Assembly: GCA_049965715.1 (NCBI GenBank)
Contig: JBMFWA010000002.1
Location: 62,001 to 126,000, forward strand
Length of the DNA: 64,000 nucleotides
Reading direction: 5' to 3'
Source of the DNA: JAKAFX01 sp049965715
Lineage (GTDB): Archaea; Thermoplasmatota; Thermoplasmata; Thermoplasmatales; Thermoplasmataceae
The notes beneath the pieces were generated by a model that saw nothing but the letters and a program-made list of their open reading frames with translations, did no database searches and was not told the DNA's origin. The first letter of the stretch is position 1, and each line of letters opens with the position of its first letter. Below are positions 34,249-42,635 of this stretch, piece after piece. The translations under genes and the position numbers were made by a program.

Positions 34249-35124
34249 ATGACAGAAAACTTAGAGAATACGGGTTGGATCGAAGTTGATACTGGCGACA
34301 GGGAACTGGGCTGCGGAAGAGAGTATGATATCCCCATATCAATCAAGAATACACACGCTAGCAAGAGAAAATTCAAGATAACAATAAATGAGACGCTCAC
34401 CCAGAGGGATTCCGGGATAGAGTGGATGGTGTCGATAGTCAACGGAAAGATGTCGTCTGTGAGTTTTTCAACTGATGATACCAAGCCTGTTGAAGAAACT
34501 GTGGATATAGACGGAGACTCGATTAAGAGGGTTCTTCTCAAGGTTACCACGCCCAGAGGAGGTTTTGACGGAGATGCCTGTAAACTTAATGTTACGGTGT
34601 CTTCAGAGGATGACATGAACAGGCAGAGTTTCAGCCTTAATTTCACATTGCGCCCGGTGATTATTGCAGTTAAAACCACGGTTGGAAACGAATTCCAGGT
34701 TTCTCTTGATCTTTCAAACAGGAGCCTGAAGAATAAGGATGAAAGGAAGCTCCCGCAGGATGTCCCACAGGAAGTTATTTCCATAATGTCCTCTCGTGAT
34801 CTGAAAGGCTACGTATTTGTTGAAACCATGCACCCCGATCTGGTTGAGGCTATAGCCAAGGGCATTCGGGGCTTCAAGGGTATAGTGGAAGGCAACATTG
34901 AATTCTCAGAGATCGAACATTACCTCACACCAAAACCTGCAGTCACAGGCCTGGATCTTGGCGCATTTGTTGAGCTTATTGATGGGCCGTTCAAAGGGGA
35001 AAAGGCAAAAATAATGTCCATCGACCAGAACAAGGAAGAGGTAACTGTTCAGCTGGTTGAATCCATGGTTCCCATTCCTGTCACAGTAAGGGCCGAGGCC
35101 ATAAGGGTACTAGACAAGAGATAA
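34249..35124 (+). CDS. spt5: Transcription elongation factor Spt5 with N-terminal extension
   Basis: The C-terminal half is a standard archaeal Spt5: an NGN domain from about residue 145 (AVKTTVGNEFQVSL ... GYVFVETMHPDLVEAI) and a KOW domain from about 237 (GAFVELIDGPFKGEKAKIM). It would clamp RNA polymerase with Spt4. Archaeal Spt5 is usually about 150 residues; this one has 291. The first ~135 residues are extra, beta-rich and Ig-like in look (ELGCGREYDIPISIKNT, SFSLNFTLRP). One start with an SD-like AAGGTG just upstream gives this long form. The extra part has no recognised function. Confidence 0.93.
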   Translation: MTENLENTGWIEVDTGDRELGCGREYDIPISIKNTHASKRKFKITINETLTQRDSGIEWMVSIVNGKMSSVSFSTDDTKPVEETVDIDGDSIKRVLLKVTTPRGGFDGDACKLNVTVSSEDDMNRQSFSLNFTLRPVIIAVKTTVGNEFQVSLDLSNRSLKNKDERKLPQDVPQEVISIMSSRDLKGYVFVETMHPDLVEAIAKGIRGFKGIVEGNIEFSEIEHYLTPKPAVTGLDLGAFVELIDGPFKGEKAKIMSIDQNKEEVTVQLVESMVPIPVTVRAEAIRVLDKR

Positions 35125-35132
35125 CTCGGAAG

Positions 35133-36542
35133 ATGAAACTCAAGACACAGTCTAAAGAAAGTCAGAAAGAGTTTGTCCGGAACATAAAGACACTTTATGA
35201 GGACCCATTTAAGATTATTCCGGAATGTGTCGAAAAGGGATTCATGTGTCATTTTGAAGGGTACAGGAAAAAGCTTGAGAAGATTGCCGACTCAGGAGAT
35301 TTTGATAAATATGACAAATCTTCAGATCAGTTCCTGAGGGGAATTGCAGAGACACACAGGATACTCGAGAATGAGAGCGTTCCTTTGCTAGGTTTTATAA
35401 GCACGCCCTACGGGAAGGTTGAATACGCAAGGAGGGGTGAGGCTGATGATTCAGTACTGGCCGGTATTCAGAACTTTGATAACGATATATGGAGAATGCT
35501 TGCATTTTCTTCCCTCATAAAAACAAGAAACGTGAAGCTGTTCTCTTCACAGAACTATTACCTCGCCACCTGCAAGGGAAATCCACCCCCCCGAGAATTT
35601 TACGAAGATGTCCTGAAGGAGGAGGGGATTGTCTACAGCACCGCGGGTGATGCCATTAACGTAGGCACATCGGGAGATCACATTGAGATCAGGCATCTTG
35701 CTGGCATTCCGATCAACATATTCGAGGATTCCCAGTACAGTACAGTTTACAAGATAGTCAAACATGTGCTGGCCAAGGATGTGATTCACGATTTTTCAAT
35801 AAAATACGATTATCTGCAGGAATATGCCCCAAGGATACCTGATGAAATTCTAATCAGATATTTCGACGGAAAGAATGATGATAAAACTTTTCTCCGGCAT
35901 CTTAAGAACTACAGGATGGATGAAGCCGTCAGACAGGGAATATTTCTCGTAGGCGGCAAACCCTATGGGGATGTGGATGAACTCCTTGATCTGTTTCCCA
36001 ACCTGAAGGGTCTTTCCAGCGTAAGAGACGGATTAAAATCCCTTTCAAAGGGTGTGATCATGGAGGACCCCAGCGAGAGAAAAATTCTGGAACTTTTGTG
36101 GAACGGCCACTCAACTGAAATTCTGCAGGAGATGTTTCCCGGAGGCAGTCCCGGTGATTTCAAGTCCCTTAAGGGAAATCCCATGGAACAAATACAGACC
36201 ATGAGAAGCAGACTGAAGAGCCTTGAGGTTGACGAGCGGGTTGTGATCAAGCCCTGGTCCGACAATTCGAGGTACCTCATAGACTTAGTGATGGCATTCC
36301 ACAAGCGAGGGGCCGATTATGCAAAGAAATTTGGAGAAAACGAGGCGATCACCCCAATCAAGAAATCAATATTCTGCGCTCTTCTCATAGCGACTGACGG
36401 AAGCATCGGGAACAGGGAATGGATGTTCACAAAGGACGAGAGATCCACAGGTTTCCAGATCGCCCCGCTGCTGTCAGATCTCCTGAAGACACCGGAAAAA
36501 TCTTCTGAAATTGCAGATAAACTCAGAGCATATGTACCCTAG
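35133..36542 (+). CDS. Conserved-looking protein of unknown function (469 aa)
   Basis: Located 8 bases after spt5 and 11 bases before the PUA gene, in one orientation, so co-transcribed with secE and spt5. The 469 residues are soluble, mostly charged and helical, without P-loop, zinc motif, signal or TM. Segments such as LLGFISTPYGKVEYARRGE and HSTEILQEMFPGGSPGDFK look structured rather than repetitive. I do not recognise the family. The context suggests a role in transcription, translation or protein export. Confidence 0.75.
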   Translation: MKLKTQSKESQKEFVRNIKTLYEDPFKIIPECVEKGFMCHFEGYRKKLEKIADSGDFDKYDKSSDQFLRGIAETHRILENESVPLLGFISTPYGKVEYARRGEADDSVLAGIQNFDNDIWRMLAFSSLIKTRNVKLFSSQNYYLATCKGNPPPREFYEDVLKEEGIVYSTAGDAINVGTSGDHIEIRHLAGIPINIFEDSQYSTVYKIVKHVLAKDVIHDFSIKYDYLQEYAPRIPDEILIRYFDGKNDDKTFLRHLKNYRMDEAVRQGIFLVGGKPYGDVDELLDLFPNLKGLSSVRDGLKSLSKGVIMEDPSERKILELLWNGHSTEILQEMFPGGSPGDFKSLKGNPMEQIQTMRSRLKSLEVDERVVIKPWSDNSRYLIDLVMAFHKRGADYAKKFGENEAITPIKKSIFCALLIATDGSIGNREWMFTKDERSTGFQIAPLLSDLLKTPEKSSEIADKLRAYVP

Positions 36543-36553
36543 GATGAGAGAAA

Positions 36554-37024
36554 ATGACTCGACACTATATCTCCAGAAAAGATGCCAGATCGGTGATTGA
36601 AAAACTCAGCGCCATAGATGTATCTCTTGCAGACTCCTCGGATGTTGAGGTTGATGACCGTAAGGATATCAAGGTCTATTATAAGGCAAAAAAGGCTATT
36701 GGCTTCGAGGATTCCAATGGAACCTTTGTACCCTCACTCTTCATTCTCAATTCAACGAGACCTGGCAGGGGTTTCATCACGGTTGATGACGGGGCTGTTT
36801 CCCATCTTATGAATGGCGCCGCCCTTTTTGCACAGGGGATTATCGACATGGACATGCAGATAAGGGAAGGCCAGATGGTTTTCATAAGAAACAGCAAGGG
36901 GGTCTTCTTTGCGGTTGGAACTGCAGTTAGGAACGCTTCCGACATAATGTCAAACAAGAAGGGGGAGGCCGCAAAACTCATCCACTATGCCCAGGACCAG
37001 ATATACAATATCTACACAGCGTAG
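36554..37024 (+). CDS. PUA-domain RNA-binding protein
   Basis: 156 residues. The C-terminal half is a PUA domain: VDDGAVSHLMNGAALFAQGI near residue 75, followed by REGQMVFIRNSKGVFFAVGTA. The N-terminal part resembles the archaeal MCT-1-like or TGT-C2-type pre-PUA region. It probably binds tRNA or rRNA or works in translation. It is the last gene of the secE-spt5 string; a 106-base gap follows. Confidence 0.85.
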   Translation: MTRHYISRKDARSVIEKLSAIDVSLADSSDVEVDDRKDIKVYYKAKKAIGFEDSNGTFVPSLFILNSTRPGRGFITVDDGAVSHLMNGAALFAQGIIDMDMQIREGQMVFIRNSKGVFFAVGTAVRNASDIMSNKKGEAAKLIHYAQDQIYNIYTA

Positions 37025-37130
37025 AACGCTCCTGTCACTGATTTTGTGACCCCCGGAAATGCGTTGCATTTTAATCCCCGGATAAGGAGTTTCTGGAAAC
37101 ACTATTATATATCGCCAATATTTTGTAAAA

Positions 37131-38462
37131 ATGGATCGCATTGTTTCGTCCATATATGATTATTCCAGAAGGGTTGTGAAGTCAGGGATTAGCGAAGACG
37201 TCAGAGATGCTATAAAGAAAAGGATTGCCGATTCCATTATAGTTTCCTACGGTGCAAGGGATGCGGTTCCCGTAATGCTTGCCAGAAAGGCACTGCTCCC
37301 TTCCACAGGAAAGCTCAATTCTGGGATTTACTTCAGCGGGGAAAAGGCCTCTGTGACCTCCTCTACCTTTATCAACGGAACAATGACGAGATATCTGGAC
37401 TACAATGACACCTATCTTTCAAAGGAGGCACTGCATCCGTCAGATAATATTCCCCCACTTCTTGCTGTTGCCCATGCCCTTGACATTGAAGGCGAAAGGG
37501 TCCTGAGATCTATCGATGTTGCCTACGAGGTTGTGGGAGCACTCTCAGATGCTGTATCAATAAGGGACCTGGGATGGGATCATGTGACATACATCAGCAT
37601 ATCCTCCTCTGCTGGACTTGCAACTCTTACTGATCTTGACGATGAAAGATTCCAGAATACCATAAACCTGGGACTGAACAACAACATAAGCATGAGGCAG
37701 ACCAGAGCGGGTGAACTGAGCATGTGGAAGGGCGCAACAGCAGCCAATGCCTCGAGAAACAGCGTCTTTGCACTGCTTCTTGCCATGGAGGGATTCACAG
37801 GACCCTCACCCATATTTGAGGGCGAGATGGGTTTCTTCAGGCAGGTCTCCGGGAAGTTCGATCTGAAACTGGGATCGGAAAGGATACTCAGGACAATGAT
37901 AAAGAATTATCCGGTTGAATACCACGCAATGAGCGCGGCCCAGGCTTCCTGCGATCTGCGGAACAGGATTGAGGGGGAAATAACCGGAATAGAGGTGGGA
38001 ACATTCACTGTCGCTGACAGGATTATTATAAAGGATCCGGAAAAATTGCGCCCAAGGACCAAGGAGACTGCAGATCACAGCATGCCTTTCATCATAGCAT
38101 ATTCACTCCTTTACGGTGAACCGGTGCCATCTTCCTTTGATGACAGATATCTCAGAGATCCGAAGATCCTGAACCTCATTGACAGGATGAGATTCGCCGT
38201 GACCGATGAATTTGATGCAATGTACCCAGAATATCTTCCCTTCTCCATCAAAGTGCATACAACCAGGGGCGACTATTCTGCGGACCTCAACGTTCCCAAG
38301 GGCCACTTCAGGGACCCGTATACATGGGACGATCTGTACAGCAAGGGAAGGCGCGTCATGGGAGAGCATCTCACAGGTTCTTTACTTGATGCCGTGAAGA
38401 GCATAGAGAAGAGAAATATTGGAGAAATATTCGAGGTGATTTCAGATGTCTCTGCTTCGTGA
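37131..38462 (+). CDS. prpD: MmgE/PrpD family 2-methylcitrate dehydratase
   Basis: Dehydrates 2-methylcitrate in the propionate-degrading methylcitrate cycle. The 443-residue protein shows family landmarks: NGTMTRYLDYNDTY near residue 84, HPSDNIPPLLAVAH near residue 103, GWDHVTYISISSSAG near residue 149, YPVEYHAMSAAQA near residue 262, and DHSMPFIIAYSL near residue 310. It overlaps prpB by 17 bases. The gene set prpD-prpB-prpC gives confidence beyond the family name, because MmgE/PrpD also includes other dehydratases. Confidence 0.9.
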   Translation: MDRIVSSIYDYSRRVVKSGISEDVRDAIKKRIADSIIVSYGARDAVPVMLARKALLPSTGKLNSGIYFSGEKASVTSSTFINGTMTRYLDYNDTYLSKEALHPSDNIPPLLAVAHALDIEGERVLRSIDVAYEVVGALSDAVSIRDLGWDHVTYISISSSAGLATLTDLDDERFQNTINLGLNNNISMRQTRAGELSMWKGATAANASRNSVFALLLAMEGFTGPSPIFEGEMGFFRQVSGKFDLKLGSERILRTMIKNYPVEYHAMSAAQASCDLRNRIEGEITGIEVGTFTVADRIIIKDPEKLRPRTKETADHSMPFIIAYSLLYGEPVPSSFDDRYLRDPKILNLIDRMRFAVTDEFDAMYPEYLPFSIKVHTTRGDYSADLNVPKGHFRDPYTWDDLYSKGRRVMGEHLTGSLLDAVKSIEKRNIGEIFEVISDVSAS

Positions 38463-39330
38463 TAACGTGAACTCCGGACCTTCTGATCTGAGGAGTCAGA
38501 TGAGGGACTTTGTTGTTTCAGCAGGGGTTTTCAACGGCATCTCCGCCCTCATTGCCCAGAGAGCAGGGTTCAGATCCGCATATCTTTCAGGCTCAGGCAT
38601 AGCAGGTGCGATGGGGCTTCCGGATCTGTCTGTGACAACCCTCACAGAGGTTTCCACAGAGGTCAGGAGGATCGTGTCTGTTGCAAAGATCCCGCTGATT
38701 GTTGATATAGATACAGGCTTTGGTGAAGCCATCAACGTCATAAGAACCATAAGAGAGATGGAGAATGCCGGCGCTTCCGCAATCCACATGGAGGATCAGG
38801 TCCTACCGAAGAGATGCGGGCACCTTTCCGGCAAGTCTGTCATCGCAAGCAGCGACATGGTTAAAAAGATAAAGGCTGCAGTTTCCGCAAGGAAAAACCC
38901 TGATTTTGTGATCATTGCCAGGACCGATGCCAGGAGCGTGAACGGCCTGGAGGATGCCATTTCAAGAGCCAACGAATATGTTGAGGCTGGCGCCGATGCA
39001 ATATTCTCTGAGGCGCTTGAAAGCAGAGAGGAATTCCTCAAATTTTCCAGGGAAGTGAAGGCCCCGCTGATGGCCAATATGACTGAATTCGGCAGAAGTC
39101 CGTTGCTGAGTGTGGATGAACTTCGCAGCATTGGTTACAAAATGGTAATATTCCCTTTAACTGCTTTCAGGGCTGTGCTGAAAAACATGGATTCGATATA
39201 CAGGAAGCTGTACAGCGCAGGGACACAGAGGGATTTTATGGACTCTATCTTGAGCAGGAAGGAATTCTACGATATCATAGGCTATTCTGAATATGAGGAC
39301 GAGGACAGGATTCTGGGGACGGAGGAATAG
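38446..39330 (+). CDS. prpB: 2-Methylisocitrate lyase
   Basis: Cleaves 2-methylisocitrate to pyruvate and succinate. The 294 residues follow the ICL/PEP mutase fold: YLSGSGIAGAMGLPDLSV near residue 44, VDIDTGFGE near residue 86, HMEDQVLPKRCGHLSGK near residue 113, with the catalytic cysteine in KRCGH, and IIARTDARSV near residue 155. KRCGHLSGK points to methylisocitrate lyase rather than oxaloacetase. It lies between prpD and prpC with a 17-base overlap before and a 3-base gap after. Confidence 0.93.
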   Translation: MSLLRDNVNSGPSDLRSQMRDFVVSAGVFNGISALIAQRAGFRSAYLSGSGIAGAMGLPDLSVTTLTEVSTEVRRIVSVAKIPLIVDIDTGFGEAINVIRTIREMENAGASAIHMEDQVLPKRCGHLSGKSVIASSDMVKKIKAAVSARKNPDFVIIARTDARSVNGLEDAISRANEYVEAGADAIFSEALESREEFLKFSREVKAPLMANMTEFGRSPLLSVDELRSIGYKMVIFPLTAFRAVLKNMDSIYRKLYSAGTQRDFMDSILSRKEFYDIIGYSEYEDEDRILGTEE

Positions 39331-39333
39331 AAA

Positions 39334-40398
39334 GTGAACAGCCTTGTTGTTCCCAAGGGTCTTGAAGGGGTAATAGTAGACCGCACGGAAATATCGACAA
39401 CTGATCAGTCAGGGAATCTTCTCTACAGGGGATACAGGGTCGTGGATCTTGTTGAAAAACTGGATTTCGAGTCCGTTGCCCATCTGGTCCTCACCGGGAA
39501 GATCCCTGATCAAGAGGCAGGAGCCAGATTTTCCGATCTCCTTAAGGCAAACTCCGTCATTGAGGGAAAGGTCAGGGAGATCATTCGGGTTTTACGCGAA
39601 CCGAACATAATGAACAACCTGAGGTCAATTGTATCGCTCTATCCGTACAAAAACAGAAAAAACCTGGATCTTCTGATAGAAATTGCGGCGAAATTTCCCC
39701 CAATCATCTTCTATTCTGATGTTGCCATACGCGGCTGGAGGGATCTGGAAGAAACGGGAGGCACCTATGCCGAAAGGCTTTACAGGATTCTCACAGGCAG
39801 GGACGACAGGGAAAATTCAAGGTTCTTCGAGAAGCTGCTCATAATGTACATGGAACATGAGTTCAATTCCTCCACGTTCGCGCTACGTGTCACTGCATCC
39901 ACGCTTGCGGATCCGGTCTGTGGAATAACCAGCGCGCTCTCCGCCCTCAAGGGTCCGCTCCACGGGGGCGCAAACTCAGAGGTTCTGGACTACCTCCTGA
40001 AGTTCAAGTCAGAGGATGAGGCAATAAGGTTCATAGAGAACAAGCTGTCGAGAAAGGAGAAGATCATGGGTTTCGGGCACAGGGTATACAAGGTGAAGGA
40101 CCCAAGGGCTCAGTACATAAAATCCCAGCTGAAGAAGCTTCATGGATACAACAGCGTTATGAAATACGCAGAAACAATCGAATCATATATGTGGCAGGAA
40201 AAGCATATACCCGTAAACCTGGACTTTTACGGGGCCCTTTACATGAACGCCCTTGGCATTGAAGAGAGGTTTTTCCTCCCTGTATTTGCATCGGCAAGGG
40301 TCTTCGGATGGAGCGCACACTACATCGAGCAGGTTTCCAGCAATAAGATCATAAGACCCCAGGCCCAGTACGTCGGTCCGATCGGGTTGAAGCTATGA
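39334..40398 (+). CDS. prpC: 2-Methylcitrate synthase / citrate synthase
   Basis: Joins propionyl-CoA (or acetyl-CoA) and oxaloacetate. The 354-residue type II-short synthase starts at GTG, 3 bases after prpB. Active-site segments: GPLHGGANSEV near residue 208 (His), MGFGHRVYKVKDPRA near residue 246 (His and Arg), and NLDFYGALYMNALGI near residue 289 (Asp). Archaeal enzymes of this group often use both substrates; the prpDB context favours methylcitrate synthase. No other citrate synthase is in the window to compare. Confidence 0.92.
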   Translation: MNSLVVPKGLEGVIVDRTEISTTDQSGNLLYRGYRVVDLVEKLDFESVAHLVLTGKIPDQEAGARFSDLLKANSVIEGKVREIIRVLREPNIMNNLRSIVSLYPYKNRKNLDLLIEIAAKFPPIIFYSDVAIRGWRDLEETGGTYAERLYRILTGRDDRENSRFFEKLLIMYMEHEFNSSTFALRVTASTLADPVCGITSALSALKGPLHGGANSEVLDYLLKFKSEDEAIRFIENKLSRKEKIMGFGHRVYKVKDPRAQYIKSQLKKLHGYNSVMKYAETIESYMWQEKHIPVNLDFYGALYMNALGIEERFFLPVFASARVFGWSAHYIEQVSSNKIIRPQAQYVGPIGLKL

Positions 40399-40401
40399 TG
40401 T

Positions 40402-40764
40402 TCAGATGACCTTTATCTTTTCAGGATTTCCAGATCGGTCATATGCCTGGAAATCAGTGATCCTGTACGGATAACCAACAATGATGTGTATCGGCCCGTT
40501 GTTTGAAAACATGTTCAGATCCTGGTCGGAAGGGAGCGTCACGCCGTTGGGATGCGAATGCACGCTTCCGACAATGGAAAAATCTACAGGTTTCATGAAC
40601 ATCCAGAACATCGTGTGTTTATCGCCCTGAATAGTGCCAGGAATTATTGCGATTTCATAAATGATATTATTCTCCGCTTTCAGAAGGGCACCGAATTCTC
40701 TCGGATACGTGTCCTTCGAAGCTTCCATTATCATTCTAAGGGTTCTTTCCCTAATCCACCACAT
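40402..40764 (-). CDS. JAMM/MPN+ metalloprotease
   Basis: A 120-residue zinc isopeptidase of the JAB1/MPN+ family. The JAMM motif is complete: glutamate in PREFGALL near residue 22, then HSHPNGVTLPSDQD near residue 69 (H-x-H-P-x6-S-x2-D). Related archaeal enzymes release ubiquitin-like SAMP modifiers or process sulfur carriers. There is no ubiquitin-like gene nearby. It overlaps the NAD kinase gene by 14 bases, so it belongs to that operon. The converging prpC stop is 3 bases away. Confidence 0.88.
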   Translation of the reverse strand: MWWIRERTLRMIMEASKDTYPREFGALLKAENNIIYEIAIIPGTIQGDKHTMFWMFMKPVDFSIVGSVHSHPNGVTLPSDQDLNMFSNNGPIHIIVGYPYRITDFQAYDRSGNPEKIKVI

Positions 40765-41569
40765 TCTTTATCAGTTTCTCCCTCACCCTGTCGAAGAAAG
40801 ACTGCCCCACGTTTACAAATCTGGCGTGATTTTCAGAAACGCTTATCCTTATCTCGTCGTTTGAACTCACTTCAGTTTCATACTGGCCGTCTATCACGAG
40901 CAGGCATCCCTGCTTTTCCCCAATAATCCTTATCAGTATCTCCTCTTCAGGTGGAATAACAACAGATCTCGATCTCGATATGAAAGGCGCGAGATACGAA
41001 ATAACCATTGCACGCAGAGTGGGATAAAGGATCGGTCCTCCTGCGCTGAACGAGTATGAGGTGGATCCTATGGGTGTCGCCACTATGACCCCATCAGCGG
41101 CGGTCAGGTCAATAAAGCTGTTCTTTGTCGAAATGCTGAACCTTCTGATCTTGGAAATCTTGTCCGAATGAATTAGAATCTCGTTTACTGAGTCTGGAAG
41201 CCTGTAACCGTTCAGCATAACCTTCAGCTTGAGCGTGTTCTCAATAGTATACTCGTTCCTGATGAGTTTATAAACGGTACTCTCAACTTCGCCTATCTCC
41301 ACTTCAGAAAGGAACCCCAGTCCGCCCATATTGATTCCGAGTATCGGCGATTTTATGTTTTGCAGTGTTCTCAGAACTGTTCCGTCACCGCCAATTGTGA
41401 TTACAATATCCGCATCCATTCGTTCTAGCTGCACTCCCTTCCTGTTCAGAAACCTTGCAGATTCATTGTCCAGTTCGCATTCCCAGTCTTCCGGCAGAAT
41501 CTCCTCTATTCTCCTCACTATCTTAGCGCATCTTTCACAGCCTTTCCTGATTACAAATCCGATTTTCAG
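40751..41569 (-). CDS. nadK: NAD kinase, apparently starting with CTG
   Basis: Phosphorylates NAD to NADP. GGDGT near residue 68 and ADGVIVATPIGSTSYS near residue 157 are the NAD kinase signatures, and NEILIH near residue 136 contains the conserved NE. The first ATG (41516-41518) would cut off the first strand. Seventeen codons upstream in the same frame lie CTG AAA ATC GGA TTT, giving (M)KIGFVIRKG, the expected N-terminus. GGAGGG stands 7-12 bases before it. The CTG overlaps the stop of the upstream IMPase-like gene as CTGA, the place where an ATGA overlap would be. 272 residues with this start. Confidence 0.88.
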   Translation of the reverse strand: MKIGFVIRKGCERCAKIVRRIEEILPEDWECELDNESARFLNRKGVQLERMDADIVITIGGDGTVLRTLQNIKSPILGINMGGLGFLSEVEIGEVESTVYKLIRNEYTIENTLKLKVMLNGYRLPDSVNEILIHSDKISKIRRFSISTKNSFIDLTAADGVIVATPIGSTSYSFSAGGPILYPTLRAMVISYLAPFISRSRSVVIPPEEEILIRIIGEKQGCLLVIDGQYETEVSSNDEIRISVSENHARFVNVGQSFFDRVREKLIKNVVD

Positions 41570-42336
41570 AATATTCCCTCCACAATTCGACTTTCCCTGT
41601 ATCCGACCATATTTTTTCTGTCGGATGTGAGCTTACCAAAATTAATTTTTTTGCCATGTTCATCAACGACCTCTCCACCAGCTTCCCTGACCATAACTAC
41701 CCCCGCTGCAATGTCGACGTTCCTGATTTCGTTGCCCAACCCCAGATGTATTGCAACATCTGCTGATCCTGCTGCCACCAGGGCAAGCTCCATCGACGAA
41801 CATCCCAGCGCCCTCACTTTTCTGGCCCTTTTGAGCAGAACCGAGGTCATGCTGTCCAGTCCGCCATTCATTGATGCAAGGAATATACCATTGCCATGCG
41901 CCCTTCTGACCATACGCTTTCCATTGAAATACATGCCACGATCCTTGACCGCATGGTAGAAATCTCCGTTTGCAAGATTCATTATGAAGCCGTAACGCAA
42001 TGAGTCGAAGTTCTCGTTCATTACTGCTATTGAAATGGAATACATCGGAATTCCTGCAGTGAAGTTTGTGGTCCCGTCTATCGGATCAATTACTGCATTC
42101 TCGCTATAACCCCTTGAAATAAATCCAGCTTCCTCGCTGATAATGTTGAATGGGAGGTCAAAGTCCTCAAAATGCCTTATCACTATGTCCTCGCTGATCT
42201 TGTCCACGAGTTTAGTTGGAGTCCCGTCCGATCCCATTCCAACTGACTCGCTCATCGATCTCGACTCCGACATTGAGGAAATTGATTCCATGATATCCTT
42301 ACCCAGATCAACAAAGGAATTTGTTAAGTCATCCAT
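41566..42336 (-). CDS. Inositol monophosphatase family protein, probable NADP phosphatase/FBPase
   Basis: A 256-residue lithium-sensitive phosphatase fold. Metal ligands: ISEEAGF near residue 68, DPIDGTTNF near residue 88, and VDIAAGVVMVREAGG near residue 206. The same family includes archaeal fructose-1,6-bisphosphatase and NADP phosphatase. In Methanocaldococcus the IMPase-like domain is fused to NAD kinase (MJ0917) and acts on NADP. Here the NAD kinase gene follows with a 4-base CTGA overlap, which favours NADP phosphatase as at least one activity. Confidence 0.88.
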   Translation of the reverse strand: MDDLTNSFVDLGKDIMESISSMSESRSMSESVGMGSDGTPTKLVDKISEDIVIRHFEDFDLPFNIISEEAGFISRGYSENAVIDPIDGTTNFTAGIPMYSISIAVMNENFDSLRYGFIMNLANGDFYHAVKDRGMYFNGKRMVRRAHGNGIFLASMNGGLDSMTSVLLKRARKVRALGCSSMELALVAAGSADVAIHLGLGNEIRNVDIAAGVVMVREAGGEVVDEHGKKINFGKLTSDRKNMVGYRESRIVEGIF

Positions 42337-42635
42337 GCTCAGGTGTCATTATTGAACTATTATTCAACTTTGCTGATAACTCTTACAGCAGGAGTTATGA
42401 TCGTACAACACCTTTGAATAACAGGACAGGTGCCCTGGACACACAGACACTAAAGACAGAATGGGTAAACATTGAATCTGAACAGTAAGAGTAAAACTGC
42501 CCTAAACCCCTGATAGAAAATATAAAATCGCAAAAGTGACAAGAGAAGAGGCTCGTCCATGAGCTTATAAACCGCGACCAGCGGATGTCTGGAATTGATA
42601 ACAACTGTCTCTCGTTCTACTCTGCCGGGCTATGG
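42337..42635. other. Intergenic region, no supported gene
   Basis: A 69-codon minus frame here is rich in Ser, Cys and Phe and not gene-like. The part next to 42337 must contain the promoter of the IMPase-NADK-JAMM operon. Nothing else seen. Confidence 0.4.

Noticed and set aside
42395..42604. 69-codon minus-strand frame downstream of the IMPase gene
   Set aside because: Cys/Phe/Ser-rich composition, no ribosome-binding site and no family; not gene-like.
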